Origin: Massospora cicadina
Lineage: Eukaryota > Entomophthoromycota > Entomophthoromycetes > Entomophthorales > Entomophthoraceae
Direction: 5' to 3'
Length of the DNA: 64,000 bases
NCBI GenBank assembly: GCA_022478985.1
Contig: JAKSZP010009529.1
Span: 1-64,000 of the forward strand
The notes below the pieces were generated by a model. It had not been told where the DNA came from. It ran no database searches and saw only the letters and a program-made list of their open reading frames with translations. Each line of letters opens with the position of its first letter. Positions within the stretch are counted from its first letter, which is position 1. This document shows positions 23,037-34,419 of this stretch, piece after piece. The translations under genes and the position numbers were made by a program.

Positions 23037-24560
23037 CAACCATTCTGCATTTATACAGATCACCAGCCGTGTTGTACTACCATGCACCTCATGTCTTGAC
23101 CCCAAGGCAGACTTGCTGGCCTGAGACCCTGTCCCAAATTGCATTTTCTTATGGGTTTACAAAGGGCAAGAAAAATGGTTTGGCAGATGCTTTGAGCTGG
23201 AACCCTATACTAGCTCCAGATCTAAAGGAGGTAGAGGTACACAACAGCCACTTGGTAATTCCTCCGCGTAAGATTGTGTCCATCATACCTCCCACTTGGC
23301 CTACAGGCCAGCGCTTGCTCCTTTGGAAAAAGCGGAGGAATATGGTATGTTCATAAAGGTAGTCCTTTCACAGCCTTTGTCAGACAAGTATACTATAAAT
23401 CTTGCCAAGAGCAAGTTAAACCAGGAGGATATTACCAGGAGTTACACGTGAAGGATGAAATGGTGTGACTTCAGGGGCGCCTATGGGTTCCTACAAGACA
23501 ACTTCGCTTGGAAATCATCTGGGATCATCATGACGGAATCACCGTTGGCCATCCTGGGAAGACAAAGAATCTAGAGCTAATTTGGTGCGCTTACAATTGA
23601 AAGGGATTAGCTGCGCAGGTTGACAGGTATTGTAAAGAGTGCATGGTCTGTAACCAAATGAAGCTGAAATACCAGCCCCTCGCAGGGTCATTGGTACCAT
23701 CTCAAAAGGCTGAAGGACCTTGGACTTCTTTATCAGTGGATTTTATTGTGGAGTTACCTGCTTCTGATAGTTACGACGCCATCATAGTAGTGGTGGATTG
23801 CTTTACAAAGTTCGCCCACTTGATCCCCCTCAGAACCATGGTAACCATGGCAGAGATGGCTAGGCTCTTTGTATCTCACGTGTTTGCTCTTTATGGGGTC
23901 CCCAAGAGATAATCAGTAATTGGGGGCCCTAGTTTACTTCTGTCTTTTGGGAAGAGTTGTGTAAGACTCTTCAGATTTTCCCCTGTCGTTCAACTGCCTA
24001 TCACCCCAATCAGATGGGCAGACTGAAAAAGTAAACTAGTGACTGGAACAGTTCTTGTGGTGTTACACTACTACGGATCACTCAGATTGGGTTTCCCATC
24101 TCCCATGGTCCAGTTTAGCTATAACGACGCCCAGCAGCATCAATTGGTTGTTATCCCTTTTTTCCAACTATGGCTTCAACCCTGCTTTAACATGGAGCCC
24201 AGCTGTGGAACCAAAGTGGAAGCAGTGGTGGACTATGCAAAGAATCTTAAGAAAGTACATCAGGGGGTGAACACAAATTTAAAATGTGGTAATGCAAGCT
24301 TATAAGAAGAACGTGGATGGAAAAGGATGGTTAGATCCTGCTTACAAGGAAGGGGACCTCGTGATGTTGGATGCTAGAAACATCCTTATAAAGCAGCCAT
24401 GCAAAAAGCTGGGACCAAAGAGTATTGACCTTACCGCATTGTCTGAAAAGTAGGTTACTCCTTGTACCAGTTGAGTTTTCCTTTGTCATTCTGGATCTTC
24501 CCCATCTTCCATGAAAGTAAGCTAACGTTGTTTGAGGGCCCCCACCAGAGACTCCTAGGC
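23037..24560 (+). pseudogene. Element E RNase H end and integrase
   Basis: RNase H resumes with FCIYTDH, then KNGLADALS, the usual end of a chromovirus RNase H. Integrase follows: a zinc-binding HHCC block (HDGITVGHPGKTK ... CKECMVC) and the core SVDFIVELPAS with the first catalytic Asp (open frame 23643-23912). At 23913 the frame breaks. The second Asp region reads NWGP rather than the usual SDRGP. The Glu region (QSDGQTEKVN) is visible near 24010 in another frame. Integrase joins element DNA to the host. This copy is inactive. Confidence 0.8.
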
Positions 24561-24567
24561 TTATCTC

Positions 24568-24865
24568 ATGGATGGGACGCCAGTATGGAAATTGGAGGAG
24601 ATTGTAACCTCACAATTATTAAGAAGAAGGCTTGAGTACCTAATATTATGGAAGGGATTTGATGCAGCGGAGAACAGTTGGGTACCAGCGCGGGACTGCA
24701 TCCATGCCCAGGATCTGATAGAAAGTTTTCACAAGCGTTTCACTAAGGCTTCAGGACCTAAGTCAAAACAAACTATTACTGCCATGAAGCTGGCCCTAGC
24801 CCATAAGAACTTTCCCTGGAAAAAACCACTGGAGGGGGTGGAGCCTCAAAAGAACAAGAGGGTAA
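24568..24865 (+). pseudogene. Element E C-terminal chromodomain
   Basis: The open frame starting at 24568 reads PVWKLEEIVTSQLLRRRLEYLILWKGFD and then ENSWVPARDCIHAQDLIESFH. This matches the chromodomain core (E-I-x(n)-Y-L-x-x-W-K-G, then N-S-W) that ends chromovirus integrases. Such domains are thought to steer insertion towards chromatin carrying particular histone marks. The nominal ATG is internal to the integrase reading frame. The purine tract lies at 24850-24865, and the open frame itself runs into the 3' LTR. Confidence 0.8.
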
Positions 24866-25755
24866 TGTCATGACTTTGATATAATTGAGGGCATGGATTG
24901 TAAGGATAAAGCTGGACATCAGGAGGCTAAAAAGGTTAAGTTGGAAGGCCTTTCTGACCTTAAACATACCTTGCACCAATGCTGGGTACAGGCGAGAAAT
25001 GCTCAGGTTGGTCCTGGGAATGTGCATGATGCTCAGCCTGGTGTTACAGCCAGGGCGTTAAACGCCTCAGCTACGTTTTAAATCCCAATGGTTTGTTACA
25101 ATTGCTTGAGGAACAAGTTTTTGAAATTTATCACATTATAATATTACCAAATTGGGATGAGTCCAGCTACAATCCATAACTCAAGCTTGGCCAAATTTGA
25201 GTTAAAGTACCCTGGCCAATGGTAGCATGCGCCTATTGATTCTCCTAGGCTTATCACCACTTCTGCTAATTGGCAACTTTTCCCCCATTATTTAAGTATG
25301 TTTCCACAATACTAAACTTTCTCATTGGTCGACTTCCTAAATAAAATTCCATATTAAGTTTTAAGTTTTTTATAGTCCCTTGGGCGACCCTGTGCGCAGA
25401 CCTCCTTGAGGAGGTCTCCAACAATATTGGCAACTTTATCTTGACAAAATTAACTACAGTATCTGGTGCACCTCTGTGCCACCCTGGTCCCCTCCAGATT
25501 GAGACACTCAAGCACCCCAGCACCAATCTTCACTTGGTTATGGACTCCTCTTTGGAGTCTAACCAAGTTTTAGTATTTATTTGTTATCTACTGATATACT
25601 CCACGTTGTACACCCTTGCCCTTAGTCCCATTGGCTCTAGCACCCTCCGCGGTGACCTGTTTCCTATCTTGCTAATGGCTAGTTCCCTGGAAGTGTGGCT
25701 GTGCATCCCACACTACCTCTCTGGGAATGAGGGAGTTACAGACACTCTCTTGACA
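24866..25755 (+). repeat. Element E 3' LTR
   Basis: It pairs with 7802-8693, ends TTGACA, and is followed by CTATC (25756-25760). Confidence 0.85.
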
Positions 25756-25760
25756 CTATC

Positions 25761-26564
25761 AAGGAATCTTTTCCTGACCTTTCAGCACAAATAAATAAAC
25801 TCTCAATTCAGCATTATAATGTCACAATTTACTAAGTAAACACAATATTACAATTTAATGAGTGCACCTATGTAATTAATATCCTTAATAAAGTGAGAGT
25901 GAGGGCAACCATTGACAGTGGAGCGCCCATAAATATTGTTATGACCAAACTGGTAAAACGAATGAAGATTTCGCCAGACCTAGAACACTTGAAGGAATAT
26001 GGATCAGCGAGGCCAGAGATGACAATATCCTGTGGAGTGTACAGTGCACTGCCACTCTGGTTTGGTTCATTAGTGTTAACAGCTTCTGCCATTGTGTTGG
26101 TGAACCAGAATTATGATATCTTGATTGGGATTAAGTTTCTGAGAAATATGGAGCAAAATGTAATTTTGAGGATGATACCCTGACCGTTTTGGTGCAGACC
26201 CTGCCTCTAGTAAATCAGCAGGAAGGAGAGTCACTGCTGACTAAGAAAAGCAATTTTGTGAATTTAATTTATGAAAATGGTGGGTTAGCCTGGCAGGGTA
26301 ATTCATGCTTCCACTCTAGTGCAGGTTTTGTTCATCACAAGTTCAAAACCTGTGCTGGCTAAGAAAATCTTGATGTGATATATTTGTCCCAAGGTTGACC
26401 CACCTCAATTATTTTTAATTTATGATGATGGTAATGTTCCCATACAAAATATATTGGTTGGAAAAAATGGAGAAATGCTGAGGTAGATCCTGAAAAATTA
26501 TGGGATCCCCCTGAAAATGAAAACAGCAAACACTCTGCTGCCTGGAATGAAAATGATTATTAAC
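25761..26564 (+). pseudogene. Element A protease
   Basis: An open frame at 25893-26183 reads RATIDSGAPINIV, the retropepsin active-site loop (D-S-G instead of D-T-G, tolerated in the superfamily). A VYSALPLWFGSLVLTASAIVL block and NYDILIGIKFLRNME follow, the same order as the proteases of elements C and G. The catalytic Asp is present. Sequence 26184-26564 is the decayed link to RT, and its last codons continue in phase across element G at 56382. Confidence 0.8.
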
Positions 26565-26569
26565 ACAGG

Positions 26570-27596
26570 TCTTGACGCCTTGGGTTCTGCTCACTTAACT
26601 CTGGGGATTTTAAACTTGGGGCGTCAAAAGGGATAATCTGTTGAACAGATCTGACACTAACCAGCTAGGCTCAAATTCCTGAGAGAGCTGTAAACTTAAC
26701 ACTCGCATGCCAACTGTGCATCTTCTTAAAGATTAATCCTATGTACATTGGAATCTTCCCTTGACCCAACGAGGCTTATCTTAACCTCTTTCCTTGCAAG
26801 CCTAACCTTACAAGGAGTCCTTCTCAAACGAGTGTCTTCAACTGTAGTGTACTCAAGACTGGATACTTGAAGTCACTACTTTTCACTTGTTTAAAGTGAA
26901 AAACCAAATAAATGACAAACTTAAGATTCTGTGAGATAGACTGTTTATTTAAGATAAAAACTTAGTATATTTTTTAAAAACTAAAAAATGGGATGTAAAA
27001 TAAATTGAGTGATAATTTGAATAGTGAATTGTGAAAATATTGATCTTCTTCAGGAACTTCAATGCAGTCTCTTCTTTAATTTGATTTCTCTCTTGGGCAC
27101 TCATTTTCTCAAAGTTTTGAATTCTTGCACTGTTGTGGTGTGTGGAGCCCGCAGTATCATGGTCATCAGCTCCGTGGCCCCTGTGCGCTTTAGTGAAGTC
27201 CAAATTTTCATTACCATCAGTGGACTTAATTTCCTGGTTGCTTGATGGCACTGTTTTTCTTTTGTTTCAATTGTTTTCCTTTTCAGTGCACCGTTCTACA
27301 CCTAAATTGTTCTTTTCCTTCTTGACATTACTCAAACAAATATTTCCTTTTTGGGAGCATATCTCATTTAAAGTTTTGTCATTACTGGTTTGCACCTCTT
27401 TGGTGATTGGACCGCTTGTCATTTTGTCCATAACATTATTACTATCACCATTTTGCAGCCAATTTGATTTGGAATATTACCATTTTTTAAGTTAGACTCA
27501 CCTTGTGTTAATAATTCTTGCACTTTTATCAGAATTTCCTCAATTCTACCAGAGGTTGAGGATTTACCAATTTCACGGTGCACCAAATCTGTGACA
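26570..27596 (-). repeat. Element G 3' LTR (complete, 1027 bp)
   Basis: Its full length serves as the ruler for the split 5' LTR. 26570-27356 matches 34420-35210, the middle matches 41776-41955, and the end (AATTTCCTCAATTCTACCAG onward) matches 56317-56376. Confidence 0.9.
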
Positions 27597-28680
27597 CCAC
27601 CTCTTCCAAAATGAGACCAAGGGTAGGATCTGAGGTGTCTCACGTGGACTCTGTTGAACCTAATGTTGGTGGCATCATCTCATATGGAGTATTAATGGCC
27701 CCTCTTGGCCAGTATAATTAATAGTTAGTCCAAATGGCTTGAAGCTTCTCAGGCTGGCTTCTGCAGATGTGATAAAACAATACTTTATTGTTGACTCCAA
27801 ATTCTGGAAGCTTGGCATATCTCTGACTGTCATTCTGACATTTTGGAATACTGTGCTCAATGTTCTTCCTGGCTTCTAGTTGTATGTGTATGAGATCATC
27901 AGCCAACTCTTGATGATAGTTCCCAGGGGTAAGTTCTTATGATCCGTGGCAATTACTAGAGCTAACAGGGTAAGCAGGACAGCTTCTCTCTCGTAGAGCG
28001 CCTTGAAAGGAGACATCCTAATGACCCTATGGTGGCTAAGTCAGTAAGCAAACAGTGCAGATGGTAAGAGGATATCCAACTTCGATTTGTAGTTAACTGC
28101 TATCTTCCTGATGATCCTGGCTAACATCTCATTTACTCATTCCACACTTCCGTTTGATGATGATGTATAGGGGGTAGTGAACAGTTGTTTAAGCCCTACC
28201 AAGTTCATAAGTTTTCTCACTACTTCTGAGATGACGTTCTTCCCATTATCTAATAAAATCTGGGGACAACCATGTCTTGCGAAAATCTGGTTGTAAAGGA
28301 ATCAGGTGGTGGTCCCTGCAGTGTATGTCTTAATGCCTCTGCTTCAATCCACTTTGTGAAGTGATCAATTGCTACTATGACAAACTTGTTCCCACTTGAG
28401 GCAATTGGTAGTGGTCCTACAACATCAATAGATACATTGTGAAAAAGTTCAGATGGTGGGATTGGTGTAAACTCGAACTTCTTTTCCAATGGTTCTAAAG
28501 CTTGCACATGTGACACACATCTCCAAGGCTTGGTGCACCTCATCAGTCATAGCCTCCCAATAGAACTGGTGCTTGAGATAGTTTAGGGTCTTCTGAAATC
28601 TTTCATGTCCCACGTGTTTGTGTGCCTTCATCACTACTTCCATTTGATTGCTAGGTCGCACATATGGATACCATTTCCCT
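27597..28680 (-). pseudogene. Element G integrase
   Basis: On the minus strand, 28661-28449 carries the zinc-binding region (HKHVGHERFQKTLNYLKHQFYW ... CVTCASFRT). The piece 28543-28250 carries the core start with the first catalytic Asp (SIDVVGPLPIASSGNKFVIVAIDHFTKWIEAEAL). Further on, NGSVE followed by a stop then VNEML keeps the third catalytic residue (Glu). The C-terminal part to 27720 is interrupted by stops (VRMTVRDMPSFQ). No chromodomain is present, unlike E and I. Confidence 0.8.
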
Positions 28681-29440
28681 TAATGAATTTCTGGAGTTTT
28701 CCATCTACTCTTTGAGTGTCCTTTGATCATATTCTTAAACTAAGTTGACTTCTTCAGTTTCTTCTTCCCATTCCTCTTCAGGTAATCCAATTAGGTCATA
28801 AAGTTGATCACTCTCATGCACATACAATGGAACACAGGCAATCTTGAGAGCCCATCTGCGTTCAGGTGGTTGCTTTCAGCCCTGTGTATAATTTCAAAGT
28901 CATATCCTTGAAGCTGAACAGCCCATCTGGCTGTCTCCCCTTAGAATTTTTTATGTTCCTGAGCCAGCATAAGGATGCATGGTCCATTATGACTTTGAAT
29001 TGAACTCCATATATGTATGGCCAGAAATGCTTCACTGCTCTAATCACTGCAAGACATTCTCGCTCTGAAACAGTGTAGTATCTTTCCGCTTTGGTAAAGA
29101 CCTAGGAATGATATTTGATAGGATGGTCAATCTCCTCCTTGTCTAGTTGTGCTATTATCATACCAAGTCCTATATTACTGGCATTGGTGTATAGGTAAAA
29201 AGTCTTGTTGAAGTCCAGGTATATTATGATTGGCACCTCTACCAACTTCTTTTTCAGATCCTTAAAGGATTGGTCTTGCTCTAGTACCCACTCAAACTTA
29301 GAGTCCTTGTTCAGTGGGTACGCCAGGGAAGTAGTTAAGTCTGTAAATCGCAGGATGAACTGTCAGTAGTAGCTGATCATGCTCAGGAACACCTGGACAT
29401 CCCCCATACTCTTCAGATGCTCCATTTCAGTTTTTGCCTT
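28681..29440 (-). pseudogene. Element G RNase H
   Basis: The piece 29047-28862 reads AVKHFWPYIYGVQFKVIMDHASLCWLRN, the C-terminal half of a gypsy RNase H with its Asp (IMDH for the usual ITDH). The upstream part to about 29440 has connection-domain and RNase H N-terminal sequence interrupted by several stops. 28681-28860 is the link to integrase. Confidence 0.7.
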
Positions 29441-30300
29441 CACATTTCCTTCTTGAGGTTAAATCCCCTGTGCACTGATCTCATGTCTTAAGAACTCAAG
29501 TTGCTTCTTGAAAAAGGTGCACTTGCTCCATTTCAGTTTAATATTTGATTCTCTCAACCATATGAACACCTCTCAAAGGTGCTCAATATGCTCTCTGAAA
29601 GTTCTACTGAATACAGTCATATCGTCCAGATAGTTAGAACACTTATCATCTTCAGTTTTCCAAATATTCGGTCCATGGCGCATTGAAAGGTTGCCAGGGC
29701 GTTGAACGCCCTTGCGGCATCCAGGTCAGTTTGAACAAGCCTTGGCTGCTGATCAAGGCACACTTTTCCTGGTCTTTGGGCGACAGTTTCATCTGCCAGT
29801 ACCCACTGGCCAGGTCCATTGCTGAAAAATACTTCAACTTCTCAACCGTTTCAAGCCGTCATCAATTCTTAGGAGAAGGTAAGTCTCTTTTTTGTAATTT
29901 CATTCAAGTGATGGTAGTCATTACCACCCTGTGTGAGCCATATTTCTTGTTCATCAACAGGAGTGGCGAAGTCCATGGACACTTTGAGGGCCTCAACAAG
30001 CCAGCGTCTGTAAGTTGTTGAATATCCTTAGTGATGAGCTCCTCTTCCGTTTTTGATCAGCGGTATGGCTTTGATTTGAAAGGTATAGCTGACCCTGTAT
30101 CCATATGGTGTATCTATCCTTTACACAGACCATAATCGTTTGGTCCTTGGCTGAAAATATCTTCAAAATCTTCCAGTAAGTCATCCAACTCTTTCCGTTT
30201 GTCCTCTGCCACATCAGCAAGTCCCAGTTCATCTAATTCTCCAACAGCATGCTTTGACTCGATGGCATCACAATTGGTTAGTTTCATGCATGCCACAACT
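29441..30300 (-). pseudogene. Element G reverse transcriptase
   Basis: The upstream leader (30296-30114) reads ADVAEDKRKELDDLLEDFEDIFSQGP, the acidic stretch before gypsy RTs. The palm piece 29837-29652 reads MKYFSAMDLASGYWQMKLSP with the first catalytic Asp, then FKLTWMPQG. After a frame change the catalytic box NYLDDMTVFS is intact (29621-29632 codes Y-L-D-D). Several stops separate the blocks, so no functional protein is possible. Confidence 0.8.
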
Positions 30301-30599
30301 TGTCCTTTCTCAATTTGGATAGGTTAAATGGTGATGTTCCCCAGGAGGATAGTCATTTCACCCTCGTGACTAGAGTCAAAGAATCCAGGTAGCACTTGCA
30401 GCTCCTGTTTGCTTACTCCTTTTTGGGTGTATATTTTAAATACAGTGTTCTGGGGGATCTTCACACTTAAGGCGCTGTGCATAACTCTTTTTACTCTGGT
30501 CAAATCTCCATTGCTTCATTGGCACTTAAGGGTAGCCCATCTTTGGCGCACACTGAAGCAGTTAGTTGCTTCACACTTTTTCACAAAGTATATAGTGCA

Positions 30600-31006
30600 A
30601 CAGGTAGATTGATTGCTCAGTTTCACCAGACATGTCCACTGCTTCCTTGATTTCAGGTCTTCATACTTAAACACAAGGGGCATCTGGTAGTTTAGCAGAC
30701 TCACAGTGCTGCTAATAAACGTCAATCTTTGCTCCAAACTCCAATAAAAACTGTGTACTGATATTGAAGTTGAAGTGGTTGTTGTCCAAAAACCACGGCA
30801 GGGGAAGTGAGTGCCATGCGTCCAAAGCGTAGGGGTAAGGAAGAGTAATCCCTTAATGCACACATGGCATCAGGTCCTGCTGTCCGATATTTCACATGGT
30901 AGTCGATGTCCAGCATGAATTTCAGCTTCTTCATCAATTTTAAGGACATGATATTGACTGGGGCACCAGTATTGAGGACTTCCAGTACACGTACACGCTG
31001 TATCAC
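30600..31006 (-). pseudogene. Element G protease with Asp-to-Asn active site
   Basis: The open frame reads RVLEVLNTGAPVNIMSLKLMKKLKF, followed by CALRDYSSLPLRFGRMALTSPAVVF. The family norm is L/I-D-T-G-A, so the catalytic Asp has become Asn. The codon is AAT after CTC, as expected from a G-to-A change at a former CpG. The downstream flap region (IGVWSKD) is frameshifted. It is otherwise very close in pattern to the proteases of A and C. Confidence 0.8.
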
Positions 31007-31731
31007 AACTTACATTTTGGTTACACTCTTCTCAAATGGATTTCCAGTTGAAAGCATATTATCAGCTGAATTTTTGAATTCCTCTAATTGCTTGGGTGTA
31101 TTGGCCATTAATTTGGTGTGCAGAGTAGTAGTCTTCTCAATATTTTTGAAGGTGTCCAGTACAAGTTGTTCATTTTTCTCTAGACTATTGACTACTTGAG
31201 TATGCTTCATTGCTTGAGCTAGGTATGTAGAGTTCAATCCTCATTGGTGTATCCATGTACCTATAATCATGCAGGTACAGATACAGTACTGGGGGCTCCT
31301 AAGACATGGTAACCGGCATCTATCAAGTCTTCATCTTGGTGATTGCCCTCTCCTTCCACGTGTAGTTTCACCCAATTTATGGTTCAGGGGTTTCCTCTTT
31401 TGTTGAAGAGGGTTTTTCTTCATTGCCTTTCATCAGACAAGATTTCCAATAATGATCAGGCTTGTGACATTTGTGGCACGTGAACTCTTTGTGCTGATAC
31501 TGTGGAGCTGGTTTGAAGTTCTTGTTTTTTGGCTTGTCACTCTTGTCCTGTGTAGCATACACCGCTTTTCCAACTCTGCATGTTGATTGAGTCATTGGTT
31601 TGTTTTTGATCTTATAAGTTCCTTGAATAATGAGTAAAGCTTCCTTGCTGGACTTGAGAGACCCAGCCATTTTGACCGCAAGCGTCAGGTGCATCTTAAG
31701 GGCTGGATGTGCATCTTTGGAACTGAGTAGG
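31007..31731 (-). pseudogene. Element G gag, C-terminal part with CCHC knuckle
   Basis: The piece 31694-31377 contains CHKCHKPDHYWKSC, a C-x2-C-x4-H-x4-C knuckle, in a basic context (KPKNKNFKPAPQ). The piece 31237-31010 is a helical linker to protease. Element F is inserted just upstream. Across its GTAGG site the gag frame continues in phase (TKTVLL then SSKDAHPAL). Confidence 0.8.
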
Positions 31732-32311
31732 TGTCACAGTCAGAAAATCTCCAGTTTCTGACCGCCAATAAATAAATATTCTTTTGGTGCTACCGTTAAG
31801 CAACCAAAGCAGCCTAACCAAGTAGGGAGAGGTTTGGGGCACTGAAAGCGCCAAACATTGCCTACTAATGGTTGGTTATGCAAAGTCATCTGAGTTGGTC
31901 TGACCCAACCACCAAAAAGCTCCTCAAAATGAAACACCTGAAAAATACCACAGGTATGCAAGGTATGCTAACCCAAAACAACTTTTATTTTTATTGAGGA
32001 TCATAAAAAACAAATGTTCCCGCTGACCAGAGCTCGTCTGGGGAGCCACTGCCAATGCTCCCCAGGTAGGGAATGCTAGGGGCAAAAATTCCAAAGTGAG
32101 CTTTGGAATGGGCAGGCGCGCCTTATAAATGCCCCTTGGGCCTCACCCAAGTCATTGATTAGGCTTGCACAATCCTAATCTACAACTCAGGTGAGGCACA
32201 ACCCAGTGCCCAAAATGACCGAGCCAAAAATATTTAAAAGCAATCTGACTCAGGTTCAGAAAATCTGAATCCAAGTCATAATGTACGATTGAGATGAACT
32301 CAATCATTACA
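31732..32311 (-). repeat. Element F left LTR (3')
   Basis: It is highly similar to 32893-33477, sharing long blocks such as CTTTTATTTTTATTGAGGAT and CTGGGGAGCCACTGCCAATG. Confidence 0.92.
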
Positions 32312-32892
32312 TTACCCCCGCTAGAGGAGGGCCCCTCCCCTGAAGAGGAGCCCCACAGCGGAAGGCTGCCACAACAAAGGCTTTCTGGGCGAGTTACCTC
32401 AAGACCAGGAATATTAGCCTGGATAAACTCTAGGCCCTTCAAGGGAACACAAATGGTGAGAGAAAATTGGGACTGGGCTGCCAGAATCAGCCCACCCAGC
32501 CTGAGGACGCACGCCCTGCACTTGGCTGTGTTGCACCCCCTCCCAGGCTCCTGTTGGGGATGGTCTTCTCATCCCAACCAGGAAGGCGCTTTCTCCAACA
32601 GAAGTGCAAGAGGGGTGTGCGGTACAACACAGCTGGACATCCAACCCTGTTCCAGGAAGATCATCCATGGGTGAGGGAGCCCTGCTGGGACAGGTCCCCT
32701 TGGTGCCACTGAATCCCTGGTGAGCGGGAGGCCCCACTGGGAAATTAACTGACGGTCACTTCAAGTCCATGGTTGGCCATCAGTCACCATCTCCCAACAG
32801 TGCTGGTTCCTTGACATCTGGGACCAAGTGACCACTGAAGTTGGCCAAACTGAGAATTGGCAGCGTGCAGTGCATATTTGATTCTGGAATTA
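32312..32892 (-). other. Element F internal region, non-coding
   Basis: It is GC-richer than its LTRs. Blocks matching the internal part of element D are GAGGAGGGCCCC near the left edge, CCCTGGTGAG.GGGA/GGCCCCAC, GGTTGGCCATCAGTCACCA, GTGCTGGTT and CCACTGAAGTTGGCCAAACT. Open frames on both strands overlap and look accidental. Confidence 0.7.
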
Positions 32893-33477
32893 TGTCACGA
32901 TCAGAAAATCCCCAGTTTCCAACCACCAATAAATAATATTTTTTTGTGCTACCAGTAAGCAACTAAAGCAGCCTAACTGAGTAGAGAGAGGTTTGGGGCA
33001 TTGACAGCACCAAACATTGCCTACTACTGGTTGGTTATGCAAAGTCCTCTGGGTTGGTCTGACCCAACCACCCAAAAGCTCCTCAAAATGAAACACCTGA
33101 AAAATACCACAGGTATGCAAGGTATGCTAACCCAAAACAACTTTTATTTTTATTGAGGATCATAAAAAACAAATGTTCCCGCTGACCAGAGCTCGTCTGG
33201 GGAGCCACTGCCAATGCTCCCCAGGTAGGGAATGCTAGGGGGAAAAATTCCAAAGTGAGCTTCAGAATGGGCAGGCATGCCTTATAAAGGCCGCCCCTCA
33301 GGGGCCTCACCTGAGTCATTGATTAGGCTCGCACAAGTCTAATCTACAACTTGTGTGAAGCACAACCCAGAGCTCAAAGCGACTGAGCCAAAAATATTTT
33401 AAAAGTGATCTGACTCAGATTCGGAAAATATGAATCTGAGTCAGAATGTACGATCAAGACAAACTCATATTGTTACA
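32893..33477 (-). repeat. Element F right LTR (5')
   Basis: It pairs with 31732-32311 and is followed by GTAGG (33478-33482). Confidence 0.92.
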
Positions 33478-33482
33478 GTAGG

Positions 33483-34376
33483 ACAGTCTTTGTGGTAGGT
33501 AAGTCTAAGGTCCCTGTTGTCCATAGTTGTTATGCTTTTAGGTAGTATCGAGTGGCATAGTTTTCAACTTTCTCTGTTTTGCCCATTTTCATCAATATGA
33601 ACTCTTGCTTCATATTCTCAACATCCTGTGCACTACTGAATTCTGATAAAAGGATTTTCTTCACCTTGGTCCAGGTCAAACCAGGGCGTATACTAGCGCT
33701 GAGTATCTCCTGCGCTTCATGGCTCATGCAACCTTGAACGTGATGAGCCTTCTGCTTGTCACTAGCGCCATCTATACTATTCTCATACATTTGTAAAAAC
33801 CTGGCTATTGTTCCCTCGCCAGGAGTGAACATGGTTTTAAAATAGGGTTTAAAGTTCGAATCTTCCTCTACTGGAGCACTTTGCTGATGTTGTGGATATG
33901 TTGCTCCCTGCGTCAATAACACCAGCGTTTCCAAACGTGAGTTTTCTAGCAAAGGAATTAGAGAAGGCTGTGGTTTTATTTGAAGTTGATCCTCTTGTTC
34001 CTCCAAGCTTTGATCAATGTCACCCAAAACAGTCTCATGGTGGTCTAAATGTTCACCATACTCATTCAATGTTCATAAATTTGTTCCATTTTCTGATTCA
34101 AGTTGTTAGACCCATTCCTCAAGTTCCTTCAGATTAGTTCAATTTTTCTAGTCACTGGTATATGCCCTAACACTGAGGTAGTAGCCATTTGAGCCTATTG
34201 AGCGGTGTCTGAAACCTGATCTAGGTACAACCTCAACTCCACTACTTCTTTTTCCAACACTTGCAGCCTTGCCTCGATCACTCTTTTTCAGTTGGGGTTG
34301 GCTTCCTGCTGCTTCTTCACCATGTATACCTCCATAGTCTCGATACTAGACATTTTCGTTTGCCCTGAACTCTCTC
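33483..34376 (-). pseudogene. Element G gag, N-terminal and core part
   Basis: The 179-residue open piece 34069-33530 reads helical acidic sequence (LGDIDQSLEEQEDQLQ), then a core FKPYFKTMFTPGEGTIARFLQMYENSIDGASDKQKAHHVQGCMSHEAQEI. This fits a gypsy capsid, as does KVKKILLSEFSSAQDVENMKQEF, which resembles the matching block of element B. The N-terminal part to 34376 follows the primer site with stops. Gag forms the particle that packages element RNA. Confidence 0.75.
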
Positions 34377-34400
34377 TTCTCAACTGTGTGGTTGGCGTCA

Positions 34401-34418
34401 CCCCTGTAGTGAGCACCA
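34401..34418 (-). other. Element G primer binding site
   Basis: On the minus strand this reads TGGTGCTCACTACAGGGG, one base from the right LTR. It is identical to the sites of B and H. Confidence 0.8.
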
Positions 34419-34419
34419 G

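Larger units (their letters stand above)
7802..25755 (+). mobile_element. Element E: chromodomain Ty3/gypsy inserted in element A
   Basis: LTRs of about 890 bp lie at 7802-8693 and 24866-25755 and start TGTCAT. The right copy ends in CA. The flanking 5-mers are TTATC (7797-7801) and CTATC (25756-25760), a target duplication with one mismatch. Internal order is gag remnant, protease, RT, RNase H, integrase, chromodomain, which is the chromovirus order. A purine-rich tract ending AAGAGGGTAA precedes the 3' LTR. Element D interrupts the RNase H. No site like the shared primer binding site follows the 5' LTR, so priming differs from element A. Confidence 0.85.
31732..33477 (-). mobile_element. 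Element F: short non-coding LTR element in gag of G
   Basis: It is 1,746 bp long. LTRs of 580 bp (31732-32311) and 585 bp (32893-33477) flank a 581-bp internal part, with exact GTAGG target copies at 31727-31731 and 33478-33482. The LTR ends are TG...CA. The minus orientation comes from the tract AGCGGGGGTAA beside the left LTR. There is no gag or pol, and the internal open frames (32294-32674, 32414-32737, 32467-32712) overlap on both strands and have no recognisable domain. Internal blocks are shared with element D. It is the most complete member of this family in the window. Confidence 0.92.

Noticed and set aside
32294..32737. Overlapping open frames (up to 126 residues) inside element F as possible genes
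   Set aside because: They overlap on both strands, have no recognisable domain, and the equivalent part of D does not keep them open.
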